Shown here piece by piece: positions 1 through 8,267 of a DNA stretch of 33,279 bases. Position 1 is the stretch's first letter, and each line of letters opens with the position of its first letter. The position numbers and the translations under genes were made by a program. The notes beneath the pieces are model-generated. The model did not search any database and had not been told where the DNA came from. It worked only from the letters and a program-made list of their open reading frames with translations. This DNA is from JAFGJQ01 sp052034525 (lineage in GTDB: Bacteria; Planctomycetota; Phycisphaerae; UBA1845): contig JBPOIK010000116.1 in NCBI GenBank assembly GCA_052034525.1, forward strand, positions 1 to 33,279, given 5' to 3'.

Positions 1-291
1 AGTCAACGAAGAGTACATCCTGGCCCTCATTACCGCCGTCGAAGGCGGCCCGCGCGACTACGGCCATCGTCGGCCCACCTGGACGCCCACACGGATCGAC
101 TGATCTGGGTGGCCAGGAACCGCAAGCGCAGTGCCCTGTTCATCGCGCTGTTGCACAAGCTGGATCGGCAGTACAACGTCACCCGCAACCACACCTGCGA
201 GACCATCGATGAACGGATGGAGGAGGTTCATGCGTATCTCGTCGCTCGCAATCGAAAAGCCGCCGCCCGGCGCCGCCGAAAAGCAGCCTGA
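1..291 (+). pseudogene. Degenerate IS630-family transposase remnant (HTH and DDE fragments, core deleted)
   Basis: Fragments of an IS630/DDE_3 transposase can be read in two frames. From base 2, frame 2 reads an HTH-end segment that includes RDYGHRRPTW, typical of the IS630 N-terminal winged-helix region. From about base 79 the reading continues in frame 1 as LDAHTDRLIWVARNRKRS, which resembles the start of the DDE_3 domain, then ALFIALLHKLDRQY. It then jumps directly to NVTRNHTCETIDERM, which resembles the conserved C-terminal end of these transposases, and stops at 289-291 after a basic tail. The part between, which would carry the catalytic Asp and Glu residues and the HxxPxxCPxxNxIE-type region, is missing, and a frame change joins the two parts. 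This must be an inactive relic. The N-terminus lies outside the window. Family assignment is from motif memory, not a search. Confidence 0.72.
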
Positions 292-389
292 AATGGCCTC
301 ACTTTGAGGCAACTTGATTCAGCCAGATGGAACTCGGGGCGCAGGGGTCGGGACGCGGGACAAAGGGATGCGGCAATCCGCAACCAGGC

Positions 390-1442
390 TCACTGGTCTC
401 CGAGCCATTGGCGGGCCTGGTCGAGGTTTTTGACCTGATTGCCGTGACTGAGGTAGTAGCGCAGGTGGGGCTCGGCCTCTGACGGACGATTCACGTGCAT
501 AAGAAGCCGAGCGAGCGCAAAATGCATCTCCGCGTCGTCCGGGCGCAGGGCCAGACCCTTGCGATAGTTCAGCAGCGCGTCGTCCAGCCGGCGGGTGTTT
601 TCCGGTTGCTCGATGTACTCTTCATGCAGGGCAATCGCCTCTCGGAAATACAGAGACGCCAGTTCACTGGGATTCTGAACGCCCTCTGTCGTGAACTGGC
701 GATCCAGGCCGGCCAGAATCTCCCGCACCCGCTGACGCCGGCCGGCCAGTGACTGCTGTTCCGCGTCCAGCGATTCCCGCAGCAACTGAATGGCCAGGGC
801 GATCTGCGCGGAACCGGCCTGCACGGTGTTCTCCACCGTCCGGATGGCCAGGTGCGTGGCATTCTTCTCCTGCTCGATGCGGTCGGTCAGCGTTGCCCGG
901 AGTGAATCCCGAGCCGCCGCGGATTGGTTGTCCAGCGTTTTGAAGGATGAATCCACGTAGGAGCGCAACTCCACGTCGGCCCCCGCCAATAGCCGCCGGT
1001 CCTTCGCCGCCGCATCCAGCGCCTGGTCTGTCGCGTCCATGCGGGATTGAAAGTCACCGGCCAAGCGATCCAGATCCGCTCGAGCGGCTTGAAGAACCTG
1101 TAACGCCGCAGGCAGATCCAGGGCCTCGAACCGGGCCAGCGCGGCCTGGAGGGATTCCGTCTGGCGTTTCAGCTCGTCAATGCGCTGTCGCTCCGAGGCC
1201 ACCTCGGTCAGCACCCCGACGATCTGTTCAGAAAGCTGCTGTCGCGCCAGCTCGACCGCGGCCTGGACCTCGTCGACCGCCTGCCGGACGGGCGTCACTT
1301 GCTCGGCGATCCGCTGGTCCAGCGTGGAAGTCTGCTGCGACTCCAGGCAACCAGTGACCAACAGCCCCAGACCCGCCAGCGGCATCCACCAGCCCGCGTG
1401 CCCGAGGGCGCATCCGCACGTACCGCGATGTCCACGCCGCAT
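390..1442 (-). CDS. Coiled-coil lipoprotein with C-terminal TPR-like repeats
   Basis: Predicted lipoprotein of 350 residues. The frame stays open further upstream, but I chose the ATG at 1442 because a strong GGAGGAG site lies just before it and because the protein then begins with a short basic stretch, a hydrophobic segment and the lipobox LVTGC (Cys32). Residues of about 36-230 are almost entirely helical, with heptad-like Leu/Ala/Gln/Glu/Arg content, so a long coiled coil is likely. Residues of about 260-350 look like two or three TPR-type helical hairpins, including ALLNYRKGLALRPDDAEMHF. It is probably anchored in a membrane facing the periplasm and binds partner proteins. It follows the Spy-like gene on the same strand, but a terminator-like hairpin lies between them. 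The exact role is unknown. Confidence 0.85.
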   Translation of the reverse strand: MRRGHRGTCGCALGHAGWWMPLAGLGLLVTGCLESQQTSTLDQRIAEQVTPVRQAVDEVQAAVELARQQLSEQIVGVLTEVASERQRIDELKRQTESLQAALARFEALDLPAALQVLQAARADLDRLAGDFQSRMDATDQALDAAAKDRRLLAGADVELRSYVDSSFKTLDNQSAAARDSLRATLTDRIEQEKNATHLAIRTVENTVQAGSAQIALAIQLLRESLDAEQQSLAGRRQRVREILAGLDRQFTTEGVQNPSELASLYFREAIALHEEYIEQPENTRRLDDALLNYRKGLALRPDDAEMHFALARLLMHVNRPSEAEPHLRYYLSHGNQVKNLDQARQWLGDQ

Positions 1443-1560
1443 ACCGCTCCTCCTTCTGCTCCTGACCGGCCGACAACTGGCAGAATGGTCTTGTCGGGCG
1501 GTGGCGACGTCAACCCTTCGCCACGAATCCCGACGGTCCGTTTCGCACCAGCCATAAAAC

Positions 1561-1604
1561 ACGGGCTTCCGGCCCGCCCTGTGGCGTCATGAGCCGGAAG
1601 CCCG
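1561..1604 (-). terminator. Rho-independent terminator-like hairpin downstream of the Spy-like gene
   Basis: The 12-base arms GGGCTTCCGGC-type at 1562-1573 and 1593-1604 are inverted repeats around a 19-base loop. Read on the minus strand, the stem is followed at once by TGTTTTAT, a short U-rich tail. It sits about 45 bases past the stop of the 1647-2624 gene. The loop is long and the T-run short, so efficiency is uncertain. Confidence 0.6.
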
Positions 1605-1646
1605 CGTCAAACCTCCATCCGGGCCGTGGACGGCCACGCATTACGA

Positions 1647-2624
1647 TTACTGCCGGGGCGGGGGCGCCGTCGGACCGCGTCCTTCCGTTCGCGACCGAGG
1701 CCGCGTCGGCCGGTTGCCGCGGCGTCCGGTGTCGGGCAACGCCTCGGGATGCTCCTCGTAGTATTTCAGCCGTTCTTCGAACTTGCTCTTCTGTTCGTCG
1801 TCCAGGATGTCCAGCAGCTTTGCCTTCATCTCTTCCTGGGCCTGGCTGATCCGTTCAGGGTCACGGCCAGACTCGCCGAACACACGCATGTTCTCACGGA
1901 ACACTTCACGGACGGCCTCATTCTGCTCTTCGGTCAATTCCATCTCGTCCAGCACCCGGCGCATTGTCCGCAATGCGCGCATGCGGTGCCGCGCGGCCTC
2001 CATCGGATCCTCCGGTTGCCTGTAAAGCCGACGGACAATCTCGCGAAACTGCTGCTGCTGGTCAGGGTCGAGCTCTCCCGCCACCTCCTGGTGAAAGCGG
2101 CGCGTCGCCTGCGTGATCTCATCTTCGTGTTCGCCCTGACGAATTTTCGCCATCAGCTCCATCACGCGATCCCGATCCCGGTTCCGGCGCGCCTCGCGAA
2201 GCTCTTCCTGGAGTTTCTCCCGTTCCGCCTCCGCCTCCTTGGGGTCAACGACCTTCTCGGATTCCTCCGGTTCGTACGCCTCGACAAACTCGGTGTGGGC
2301 CTTGAACAGGTCTATCACCGCGCGCATCTGGTCGTCGTTAAGCCGGATTTCCTTGGTCACCGCCCGACGGAGTTCCGTCAGGTACTCCAACTCCTGAGTG
2401 CGCCGATCGACCTCCGAAGCCTTGTGCGCGTCTTTTCCCGGCCGCGACCGCCCTTCCGCCGGAGCGGGCTCGTGGTCCTCCGCCGGGTCGATCGCCGCGT
2501 CATCCGGTTCCACGATCTCCTCATCTTCCGCAGGCGGCACCTCCTGGGCACGGACCGATCCGGCCCAGAGCAGCCCCAGAGCGGCCATCATTGCGAACGT
2601 CATCCATCGTCCTGAAGTCCTCAT
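1647..2624 (-). CDS. Secreted helical protein with four LTxxQ-like (Spy/CpxP-type) motifs
   Basis: Protein of 325 residues with a clear Sec signal peptide (hydrophobic stretch ending SVRAQ, cleavage near residue 26). An acidic, Pro/Ala-rich linker (about 27-65) follows, then a long charged helical region. This contains four spaced motifs of the LTxxQ kind that mark the Spy/CpxP family of periplasmic proteins: LNDDQ, LDPDQ, LTEEQ and LDDEQ. The C-terminal 35 residues are a basic, Pro/Arg/Gly-rich tail. The start is supported by AGGAG nine bases upstream. Spy/CpxP proteins act as periplasmic chaperones or stress sensors; here the family link rests only on motif pattern and helix content. The four-motif arrangement and tail are larger than E. 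coli Spy (about 160 residues), so function may differ. Confidence 0.82.
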   Translation of the reverse strand: MRTSGRWMTFAMMAALGLLWAGSVRAQEVPPAEDEEIVEPDDAAIDPAEDHEPAPAEGRSRPGKDAHKASEVDRRTQELEYLTELRRAVTKEIRLNDDQMRAVIDLFKAHTEFVEAYEPEESEKVVDPKEAEAEREKLQEELREARRNRDRDRVMELMAKIRQGEHEDEITQATRRFHQEVAGELDPDQQQQFREIVRRLYRQPEDPMEAARHRMRALRTMRRVLDEMELTEEQNEAVREVFRENMRVFGESGRDPERISQAQEEMKAKLLDILDDEQKSKFEERLKYYEEHPEALPDTGRRGNRPTRPRSRTEGRGPTAPPPRQ

Positions 2625-2795
2625 TGCGTTGTACTCCTGGAAAAAACCTCAGCAGGTTCGCCCGTTTCCTCTCCGCGCCGTCGCGGGTATTCTACACGCA
2701 CGCGCGGATACGGGCGATGGCGAAAGACGGATTACCGCACGCACGCCCGATGGCCCCAGACCGCCCCACGGAGGGGACTGGGCTGTTGTTCGGCG

Positions 2796-4406
2796 ATGGG
2801 ATCCGGCTTTAACGCCTTATCACGAATGTACTTACACGTAATCGTAGCCTACTTTCTGCTCTTCTGGTGGCCCGACGCCCGGCCCATCGAGCCGTGGCTG
2901 GACCGTGTCGGAACCTGCCTGACCTTCGTCCTGGCCAAGCCAGTGCTTTTCTTTCTGGCCGGGGCATGGATGTCCGCCCGGCTGCGCCGCGCGAACGGAA
3001 CGAACTCCGACCGCGTGCAAAAAATGCAGCATCAATATCACTGGGGCAATTTCCTGCTGGCGGTCGCGGCCGTAGTTGCTTTTGCCGCAGATGTCGGGCT
3101 CACCACTTGGCCGGAGCTTGTCCGCAGCCTGCCCGGCGTGCGAGCGATTCCCGGGCTGGCGGACCTGACGATCCTGCTGCCGTTTTTCGCCTCGCTGGTG
3201 CTGCTGTGGATCGCAGCGTATCCGGTTGACCGATCCGTGCGTCAGACCACCCTGCGAATCCGTCAACTGGAGACGCCGGGCGCGCCTCGTCCAACCGTAT
3301 GGTCGCTTGGCGGGTACCTGTGTTTTCAGATCCGGCATCAGCTCCTGATCGCAGCCGTGCCGATGACGCTGATCCTGGTCGCGTTCCGTTGGGCCGAGCG
3401 CAATCGGGACACGCTTGTCCATTGGCTTCGGGTGCCCTGGGCAAGCCAGCTCGTGCTGGCATTGGCCGCCCTGACGGTGTTTGTGCTGGCACCGGTAATG
3501 CTGCGGTACATCTGGTCGACCGAACCGCTTCCGGACGGGCCGCTCCGTCGACGGCTGGAGGAACTGTGCCGGCAGATCGGGCTGCGCTACCGGGAGATCC
3601 TGATTTGGCGAAGTCAACACATGATGGTTAACGCTGCCGTCATGGGGTTATTCCCGTCCGTTCGTTACATTCTGCTTTCAGACGCCCTGCTGGACTCGCT
3701 GGACGAAACGAAGATCGTGGGGGTCTTCGGCCACGAGGTGGGTCACGTACGGCTACACCATATTCCCTATTTTCTGTTGTTTGCCGTGTGTGGCATGTTG
3801 CTGGTTTCGGGCTTCGTGGAGATTCTGATCCGCGTTTCCGACCCCGCGGCCCCGCTGGTCCCCTTGAACGATGGAACGATTGAGACATCCGGTTTCCTGG
3901 GCGTGCTGCTCGTCTGGGGGATCGGGTTCGGCTGGGTCTCCCGCCGGTTCGAGCGACAGGCCGACCTGTACGGCGCGCGCTGCCTGACGCAACTGGTTGA
4001 CCGATGCAAACTGCCGTGTGGACGCCACCCCGGCGGGCTGCCGGGCAACCCCGCCGCGCTCTGTGCGACAGCCGCCGGCACATTCGCCGCCACGCTGGAT
4101 CGGGTGGCCGTCCTGAATGGCATTCCGCACGACGAACGGAGCTGGCGTCACTCTTCCCTGGCCAGCCGGATGCAGTTCCTGCAGTCTCTGGCGGGCGACG
4201 TGGCTCGACTTCGCGCGTACGACCGCCTGATTCGCCGGGTGAAGGCGGGGCTCTGGGCCGGAGCTGTGCTTGGCCTGTGTATCGCCGGGTGGTATATCCA
4301 TACTCGACCGGAGTACCGGGCGGTGGTCCGGCGTAATTTCATCACACCGTTTGTGGACATTGAACATCCATCCCCGAACGCTTCCGAAAGCGAGCACGGA
4401 CGATGA
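2796..4406 (+). CDS. M48-family membrane zinc metallopeptidase
   Basis: Integral membrane protein of up to 536 residues with several hydrophobic segments in the first 240 residues, then a peptidase domain. The zinc-binding HExxH motif reads HEVGH (His313, Glu314, His317), preceded by the substrate-side segment LLDSLDETKIVGVFG. The third ligand is probably Glu386 in FERQADLYGA, matching the ExxxD signature of the Ste24/HtpX clan. M48 enzymes cleave membrane or membrane-proximal proteins in quality control. A second possible start is the ATG at 2826 (MYLHVIVAYF), which would begin right at the first membrane segment; neither start has a well-placed ribosome site. The final ATGA overlaps the start of the FolD-like gene, so the two are translationally coupled. 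The peptidase call is firm; the substrate is unknown. Confidence 0.9.
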   Translation: MGSGFNALSRMYLHVIVAYFLLFWWPDARPIEPWLDRVGTCLTFVLAKPVLFFLAGAWMSARLRRANGTNSDRVQKMQHQYHWGNFLLAVAAVVAFAADVGLTTWPELVRSLPGVRAIPGLADLTILLPFFASLVLLWIAAYPVDRSVRQTTLRIRQLETPGAPRPTVWSLGGYLCFQIRHQLLIAAVPMTLILVAFRWAERNRDTLVHWLRVPWASQLVLALAALTVFVLAPVMLRYIWSTEPLPDGPLRRRLEELCRQIGLRYREILIWRSQHMMVNAAVMGLFPSVRYILLSDALLDSLDETKIVGVFGHEVGHVRLHHIPYFLLFAVCGMLLVSGFVEILIRVSDPAAPLVPLNDGTIETSGFLGVLLVWGIGFGWVSRRFERQADLYGARCLTQLVDRCKLPCGRHPGGLPGNPAALCATAAGTFAATLDRVAVLNGIPHDERSWRHSSLASRMQFLQSLAGDVARLRAYDRLIRRVKAGLWAGAVLGLCIAGWYIHTRPEYRAVVRRNFITPFVDIEHPSPNASESEHGR

Positions 4407-5290
4407 CGGCAACGGTTTTCGACGGCAAGGCGGTCGCGGCAAAAATCAAACAACAGACGGCTGAGCGGGTCCGGCGGCTGGCCGGTCAGGGCATTCGAGT
4501 CCGGCTGGACGTGATTCTTGCGGGCAATTCCGCGGCCGGTACGATTTTCACTCAGTCGCAGGAGCGGCAATGCCGCGAGGTTGGAATCGCCTATCATCTG
4601 CATACGCTGCCCACCGGCTGCACGCAGCAGGATGTAACCGGGCTCATCCGGCGGTTGAATGACGACCCGCAGGTGACAGGCATTCTGCTGAATCTGCCGC
4701 TGCCTGCCGACCTGGACACGCCGGCTGCCCAGTACTGCATTGATCCCTACAAAGACATTGAGGGAGTGAACCCGACGAATATCGGGATGCTCTTCTACAA
4801 TTGCCCCATCATGGCCCCCTGCACGTCGGCGGCGGTGCTGGAGGTCATGCGGGAGCTGGGCTGCCAGGTGCGGGGCCGGCACGCGGTGGTCATCGGAATG
4901 GGGACCATCACCGGTCGGCCCATCGCCTTGAACCTGATGCAGCAGGACGCCACAGTGACCGCGTGCAACAAGTATACGAAGGATCTGAAAGAGCTCACGC
5001 GGCGGGCGGATATCCTGGTGGCCACCGCCGGTGTGCCGGGCCTGGTGACGGCCGAGCACGTCAAGCCGGGGGCGATCGTAATCGATGTGGGCATCAACCG
5101 GGTGCCTGTGTCCTCTGGCAGCGACAAGACGAAGGTAGTCGGCGACGTGCAGTTCGATGAAGTGCGCGAGGTGGCCGGTGTAATAACGCCGGTTCCCGGC
5201 GGCGTCGGCCCTGTCACGGTGGCCGTCGTGCTGCGCGACGCCACGGACGCCGCCGAGCGGCAGCGCGGCCCCCGGCGGCTGGGCGTCTGA
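4403..5290 (+). CDS. folD: FolD-like methylenetetrahydrofolate dehydrogenase, probably lacking cyclohydrolase activity
   Basis: Full-length FolD homologue of 295 residues (E. coli FolD has 288) that aligns over its whole length. It has the N-terminal DGK, the ILxxLPLP loop, the Rossmann dinucleotide site VVIGMGTITGRP and the C-terminal ITPVPGGVGPVT. FolD normally oxidises 5,10-methylene-THF and then hydrolyses methenyl-THF. Compared with E. coli, the key active-site residues differ: Tyr50 is Phe49, the catalytic Lys54 is Gln53 (TIFTQSQ in place of QIYVASK), Gln98 is Asn97 and Asp121 is Glu120 (KDIEG in place of KDVDG). Loss of the Lys is known to abolish cyclohydrolase activity in this family, and monofunctional dehydrogenases exist. 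The gene overlaps the M48 peptidase gene by 4 bp. The family call is firm; the altered activity is inferred. Confidence 0.9.
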   Translation: MTATVFDGKAVAAKIKQQTAERVRRLAGQGIRVRLDVILAGNSAAGTIFTQSQERQCREVGIAYHLHTLPTGCTQQDVTGLIRRLNDDPQVTGILLNLPLPADLDTPAAQYCIDPYKDIEGVNPTNIGMLFYNCPIMAPCTSAAVLEVMRELGCQVRGRHAVVIGMGTITGRPIALNLMQQDATVTACNKYTKDLKELTRRADILVATAGVPGLVTAEHVKPGAIVIDVGINRVPVSSGSDKTKVVGDVQFDEVREVAGVITPVPGGVGPVTVAVVLRDATDAAERQRGPRRLGV

Positions 5291-5721
5291 TACCACTGAC
5301 GCCACGAAATCGGGAAGCGATTTCGACCCATTCCGCAGACAGGCGTCAACCAACCATCAAGAGGGCTACCTGAGCAGGCCGCCGGCGGCCACGGGGCATC
5401 GTGGTGATCCTGAAACGCCCCATGAGCCGCTGAGGCCGGTGGGTAACCCTGCGGCACACGAAGCCAGCCTGCTTTACCGCCTGCGTCCCCCAGGGTACAA
5501 CTGTGTCCCAATAAGGGGAGCCCCGCATTCTTATGCAAATGGACGCGGGGCCACTCGACGGCGATCGCGGAAGGATCCCGTCTCGTAGCTCGGTCCACAG
5601 GAAGGGATTTCCGCCGGATCAGGACCAGGACACGACTCTCGGCCCGGCGGCCTGAGGTATGTTGCACTCGGGGATGCGGATCGTAACTGTTTTTTCAGAA
5701 TGACGTTAAGAGGGATTTTCG
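5291..5721. other. 431 bp intergenic region without a supported gene
   Basis: This stretch separates the FolD-like gene from the first DUF1680 gene. It holds a short perfect hairpin just past the FolD stop (annotated separately). A second imperfect palindrome lies near 5520-5550, with CCCCGC and GCGGGG arms around an AT-rich 18-base loop and no T-run. I looked for riboswitch-like conserved blocks and tRNA arms and could not support any. A 60-codon minus-strand frame at 5346-5528 has no ribosome site. A promoter for the glycosidase genes probably lies at the right end, but no clear -35/-10 pair stands out. Confidence 0.5.
5305..5325 (+). terminator. Short perfect hairpin after the FolD-like gene
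   Basis: Arms CGAAATCG (5305-5312) and CGATTTCG (5318-5325) pair perfectly around a 5-base loop, 15 bases past the stop codon. No T-run follows, so this may be a Rho-independent terminator without a tail, an mRNA 3' stabiliser, or chance. Confidence 0.35.
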
Positions 5722-8148
5722 ATGAGAATTCACGCGGTTGACACGCTTCCGCTCGACGGCCCGGGCAGTCACTACGTCTCCAACCGCCCTCCCCTGCGAC
5801 CCAATCCGCTCGTGAAGCTGCCGATCGGCGCCATCACGCCGCGCGGATGGCTGCATGAGCAACTCGTCCGGATGCGGGATGGGTTCGTCGGACATCTGCC
5901 GGAAGTGAGCGAGTTCTGCCGTCCGGACAGCGGCTGGCTGCATCCGAAAGAGAAGGCGGCCTGGGAAGAGGTTCCCTACTGGCTCAAGGGATTCGGCGAT
6001 CTGGGATACGTCCTGAAGGATTCGCGGATCATCCGCGAGGCGCGAGTATGGCTGGACGCTCTGCTGGCCAGCCAGGACGCGGACGGATGGATCGGGCCTC
6101 AGCCCATGAAGGCCTCCGGCGACGCGTGGCCGAATATGATCATGCTGTTCGCGTTGCGCAGTTTCTTTGAGGCAACGCGGGACGAGCGTGTCCAGCCCGT
6201 GATGGCACGATACTTCCGGTATCGCCATTCGCTGGCGGACCGGGACCTCTATGTGCATCCCTGGGGCGTCGGCACATACGCCCTGCAGTGGTGGCAGCAC
6301 GTGCGGGCCGGCGACGAGCTCGACAGCGTGTACTGGCTCTACAACCACACCGGTGAAGGCTGGCTCCTCGAGTTCGCCCGGCGTATTCGCGAGAACTGGG
6401 CGGATTGGGGCCGCAAGGTCCAGAGCTGGCACGGCGTCAACATCTGCCAGGGCTTCCGCAACCCGGCCCTCTGGTACCAGCAGTCGCACGACGAGGCGGA
6501 CCTGGAGGCGACCCGGCGTTGCCTGGCCGAAGTCTACGAAAAGTACGGGCAGGTGCCCGGCGGCATGTTCGGAGCGGACGAGGACGCCCGGCCCGGCTAT
6601 CCCGGCCCCCGCCAGGGCGCCGAAACCTGCTCCATGACCGAGATCATGCTCTCGTATGAGATGCTGCTGAAAATCACCGGGCAGGTAGACTGGGCGGACC
6701 GGTTGGAGGACGTCGCGTTCAACTCGCTGCCCGCGTCCATGACCCCGGATCTGAAAGGGCTGCACTACCTGACCGCACCGAACCTGGTGCAGATCGACCG
6801 CAAGAACAAGGCCCCGGGCCTGGAAAACGGGGGCAACACGCTGGCCTTTGATCCCTGGGACTTCCGCTGCTGCCAGCACAACGTCGCAATGGGCTGGCCC
6901 TACCTGGCGGAACACCTCTGGATGGCCACTCAGGATCGCGGGCTGGCCGCGATCGTGTACGCCGCCAGCGACGTAACGGCCAAGGTGGCCGACGGGGCGG
7001 AAGTGACGCTGCGCGCCAACACGGACTACCCCTTCAGCGAGACGATCACCTTGCGCGTGGCGACCGCCAGGCCCGTGGAGTTCCCGCTCTATCTGCGCGT
7101 GCCCGGCTGGTGCGACAGCCCGAACGTGGCGGTGAACGGGCAGCACCGCGCGGCCGCGGCACGCGGGGGCCAATACCTTGTGCTGCACCACCGCTGGTCG
7201 GATGGGGACGAGATCGAGCTGCACCTGCCGGCCAAGGTGACGCTGAAACGTTGGAAAGCCAACGGCAACTGTGTGTCGGTGCATCGCGGGCCGCTGACAT
7301 ACTCGTTGCGCATCGAAGAGCGCTGGCACACCGTTCGCGAGGGCATCGGCAAGGATTATCATGCGTGGCCGGCATACGAGGTCTATCCGCAGACGCCGTG
7401 GAACTACGGACTGGACATCGAAGACACGGCCGACCCGACCGCCTTGTTCGAGGTCGTGCACAAGCCCGGCCCGCTGGCGCCGCAGCCCTTCACGCCGGAC
7501 GACACGCTGATCGAACTGACCACCCGCGGCAAGCAAATCCCGGCCTGGCAGCAGGATTCCACCGGCCTGGTCGGTGAAGTGCAGGAAAGCCCGGCCCGCG
7601 TGGACGCGGGTCCGCCCGAGACGATCACACTGATCCCGATGGGCTGCGCCCGCCTGCGCATCTCGGCGTTCCCGACCGTCAGCAGCGGCCCGGACGCGCA
7701 CGAATGGACGCCGCCCCTGAAATGTCTGCACGAGGCCTCTCACGTGTGTGATGACCTGGCCGCCGTGAGCAACGGCGACTGGCCCTGGACGGGCAGAGAC
7801 CCCAGCCAGGTGGCTCGCTTCACCTGGCGTCCGCATAAGGGGACCACGGAATGGATCACGTATCGGTTCGAACGCCCAAGGCCGGTGTCGCAAGTGCACG
7901 TATACTGGGTGGATGACGGTGATGACGGTGAGTGCCGGCCGCCTGCCTCCTGGCGGGTCTTCTGGCGGAAGAACGGCGCGTGGAAGCCCGTGGTGTCGCG
8001 CGGCAAGGCGGAGGCGGACCGACGAGGCTGGGATTCCATGCGGTTTGATCCGGTGGAGGCGACGGAGCTGAAACTGGAGGTAACGCTGCAGGAGGGACGA
8101 TCCGGCGGGATCTTCGAATGGGTCGTGGGCGTCTTGAACCCGAGCTGA
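5722..8148 (+). CDS. DUF1680 / GH127-like glycoside hydrolase without signal peptide
   Basis: Protein of 808 residues in the DUF1680 superfamily, which contains the GH127 beta-L-arabinofuranosidases. An (alpha/alpha)-barrel domain spans about residues 40-420. It carries the zinc/thiolate site: Glu301 and Cys303 in AETCSM, and the Cys pair 383-384 in RCCQHN, where one Cys is expected to be the nucleophile. Two beta-sandwich regions follow (WCDSPNVAVNG is typical). The last 110 residues form a discoidin-like domain (VHVYWVDDGDDGECRPPASW) shared with the next gene. There is no signal peptide, so it is predicted cytoplasmic. The ATG at 5722 has AGAGGG upstream. It is the more divergent of the pair: no Glu sits exactly 16 residues before the ETC motif, although Glu287 is close. 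Substrate is uncertain; arabinofuranosides are the default inference. Confidence 0.85.
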   Translation: MRIHAVDTLPLDGPGSHYVSNRPPLRPNPLVKLPIGAITPRGWLHEQLVRMRDGFVGHLPEVSEFCRPDSGWLHPKEKAAWEEVPYWLKGFGDLGYVLKDSRIIREARVWLDALLASQDADGWIGPQPMKASGDAWPNMIMLFALRSFFEATRDERVQPVMARYFRYRHSLADRDLYVHPWGVGTYALQWWQHVRAGDELDSVYWLYNHTGEGWLLEFARRIRENWADWGRKVQSWHGVNICQGFRNPALWYQQSHDEADLEATRRCLAEVYEKYGQVPGGMFGADEDARPGYPGPRQGAETCSMTEIMLSYEMLLKITGQVDWADRLEDVAFNSLPASMTPDLKGLHYLTAPNLVQIDRKNKAPGLENGGNTLAFDPWDFRCCQHNVAMGWPYLAEHLWMATQDRGLAAIVYAASDVTAKVADGAEVTLRANTDYPFSETITLRVATARPVEFPLYLRVPGWCDSPNVAVNGQHRAAAARGGQYLVLHHRWSDGDEIELHLPAKVTLKRWKANGNCVSVHRGPLTYSLRIEERWHTVREGIGKDYHAWPAYEVYPQTPWNYGLDIEDTADPTALFEVVHKPGPLAPQPFTPDDTLIELTTRGKQIPAWQQDSTGLVGEVQESPARVDAGPPETITLIPMGCARLRISAFPTVSSGPDAHEWTPPLKCLHEASHVCDDLAAVSNGDWPWTGRDPSQVARFTWRPHKGTTEWITYRFERPRPVSQVHVYWVDDGDDGECRPPASWRVFWRKNGAWKPVVSRGKAEADRRGWDSMRFDPVEATELKLEVTLQEGRSGGIFEWVVGVLNPS

Positions 8149-8267
8149 TCCTGAATTGCCAGGAGCGAATCGCCAGGCTGGAGGGAACGGCCCGCACCCC
8201 CCTGCGAATCTCCGGATCGAGGAGAGACGAAGCGCAGAGATCCGTGGTCGGCGAACGGAGGTGTCTC

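Noticed and set aside
5420..5510. Possible cobalamin-type riboswitch, because of GCCGGTGGG and GAAGCCAGCCTGC fragments
   Set aside because: The conserved boxes are not in the right order or spacing, and the downstream genes are glycosidases.
5346..5528. Small 60-codon minus-strand frame in the gap before the glycosidases
   Set aside because: No ribosome site, basic low-complexity composition and no recognised family. It cannot be excluded if conserved elsewhere.
5695..7899. Very long minus-strand open frame (734 codons) opposite the first DUF1680 gene
   Set aside because: It is antisense to a gene with clear catalytic motifs, and its composition (rich in Arg, Gly, Pro, Val, His) is that of a shadow frame in high-GC DNA.
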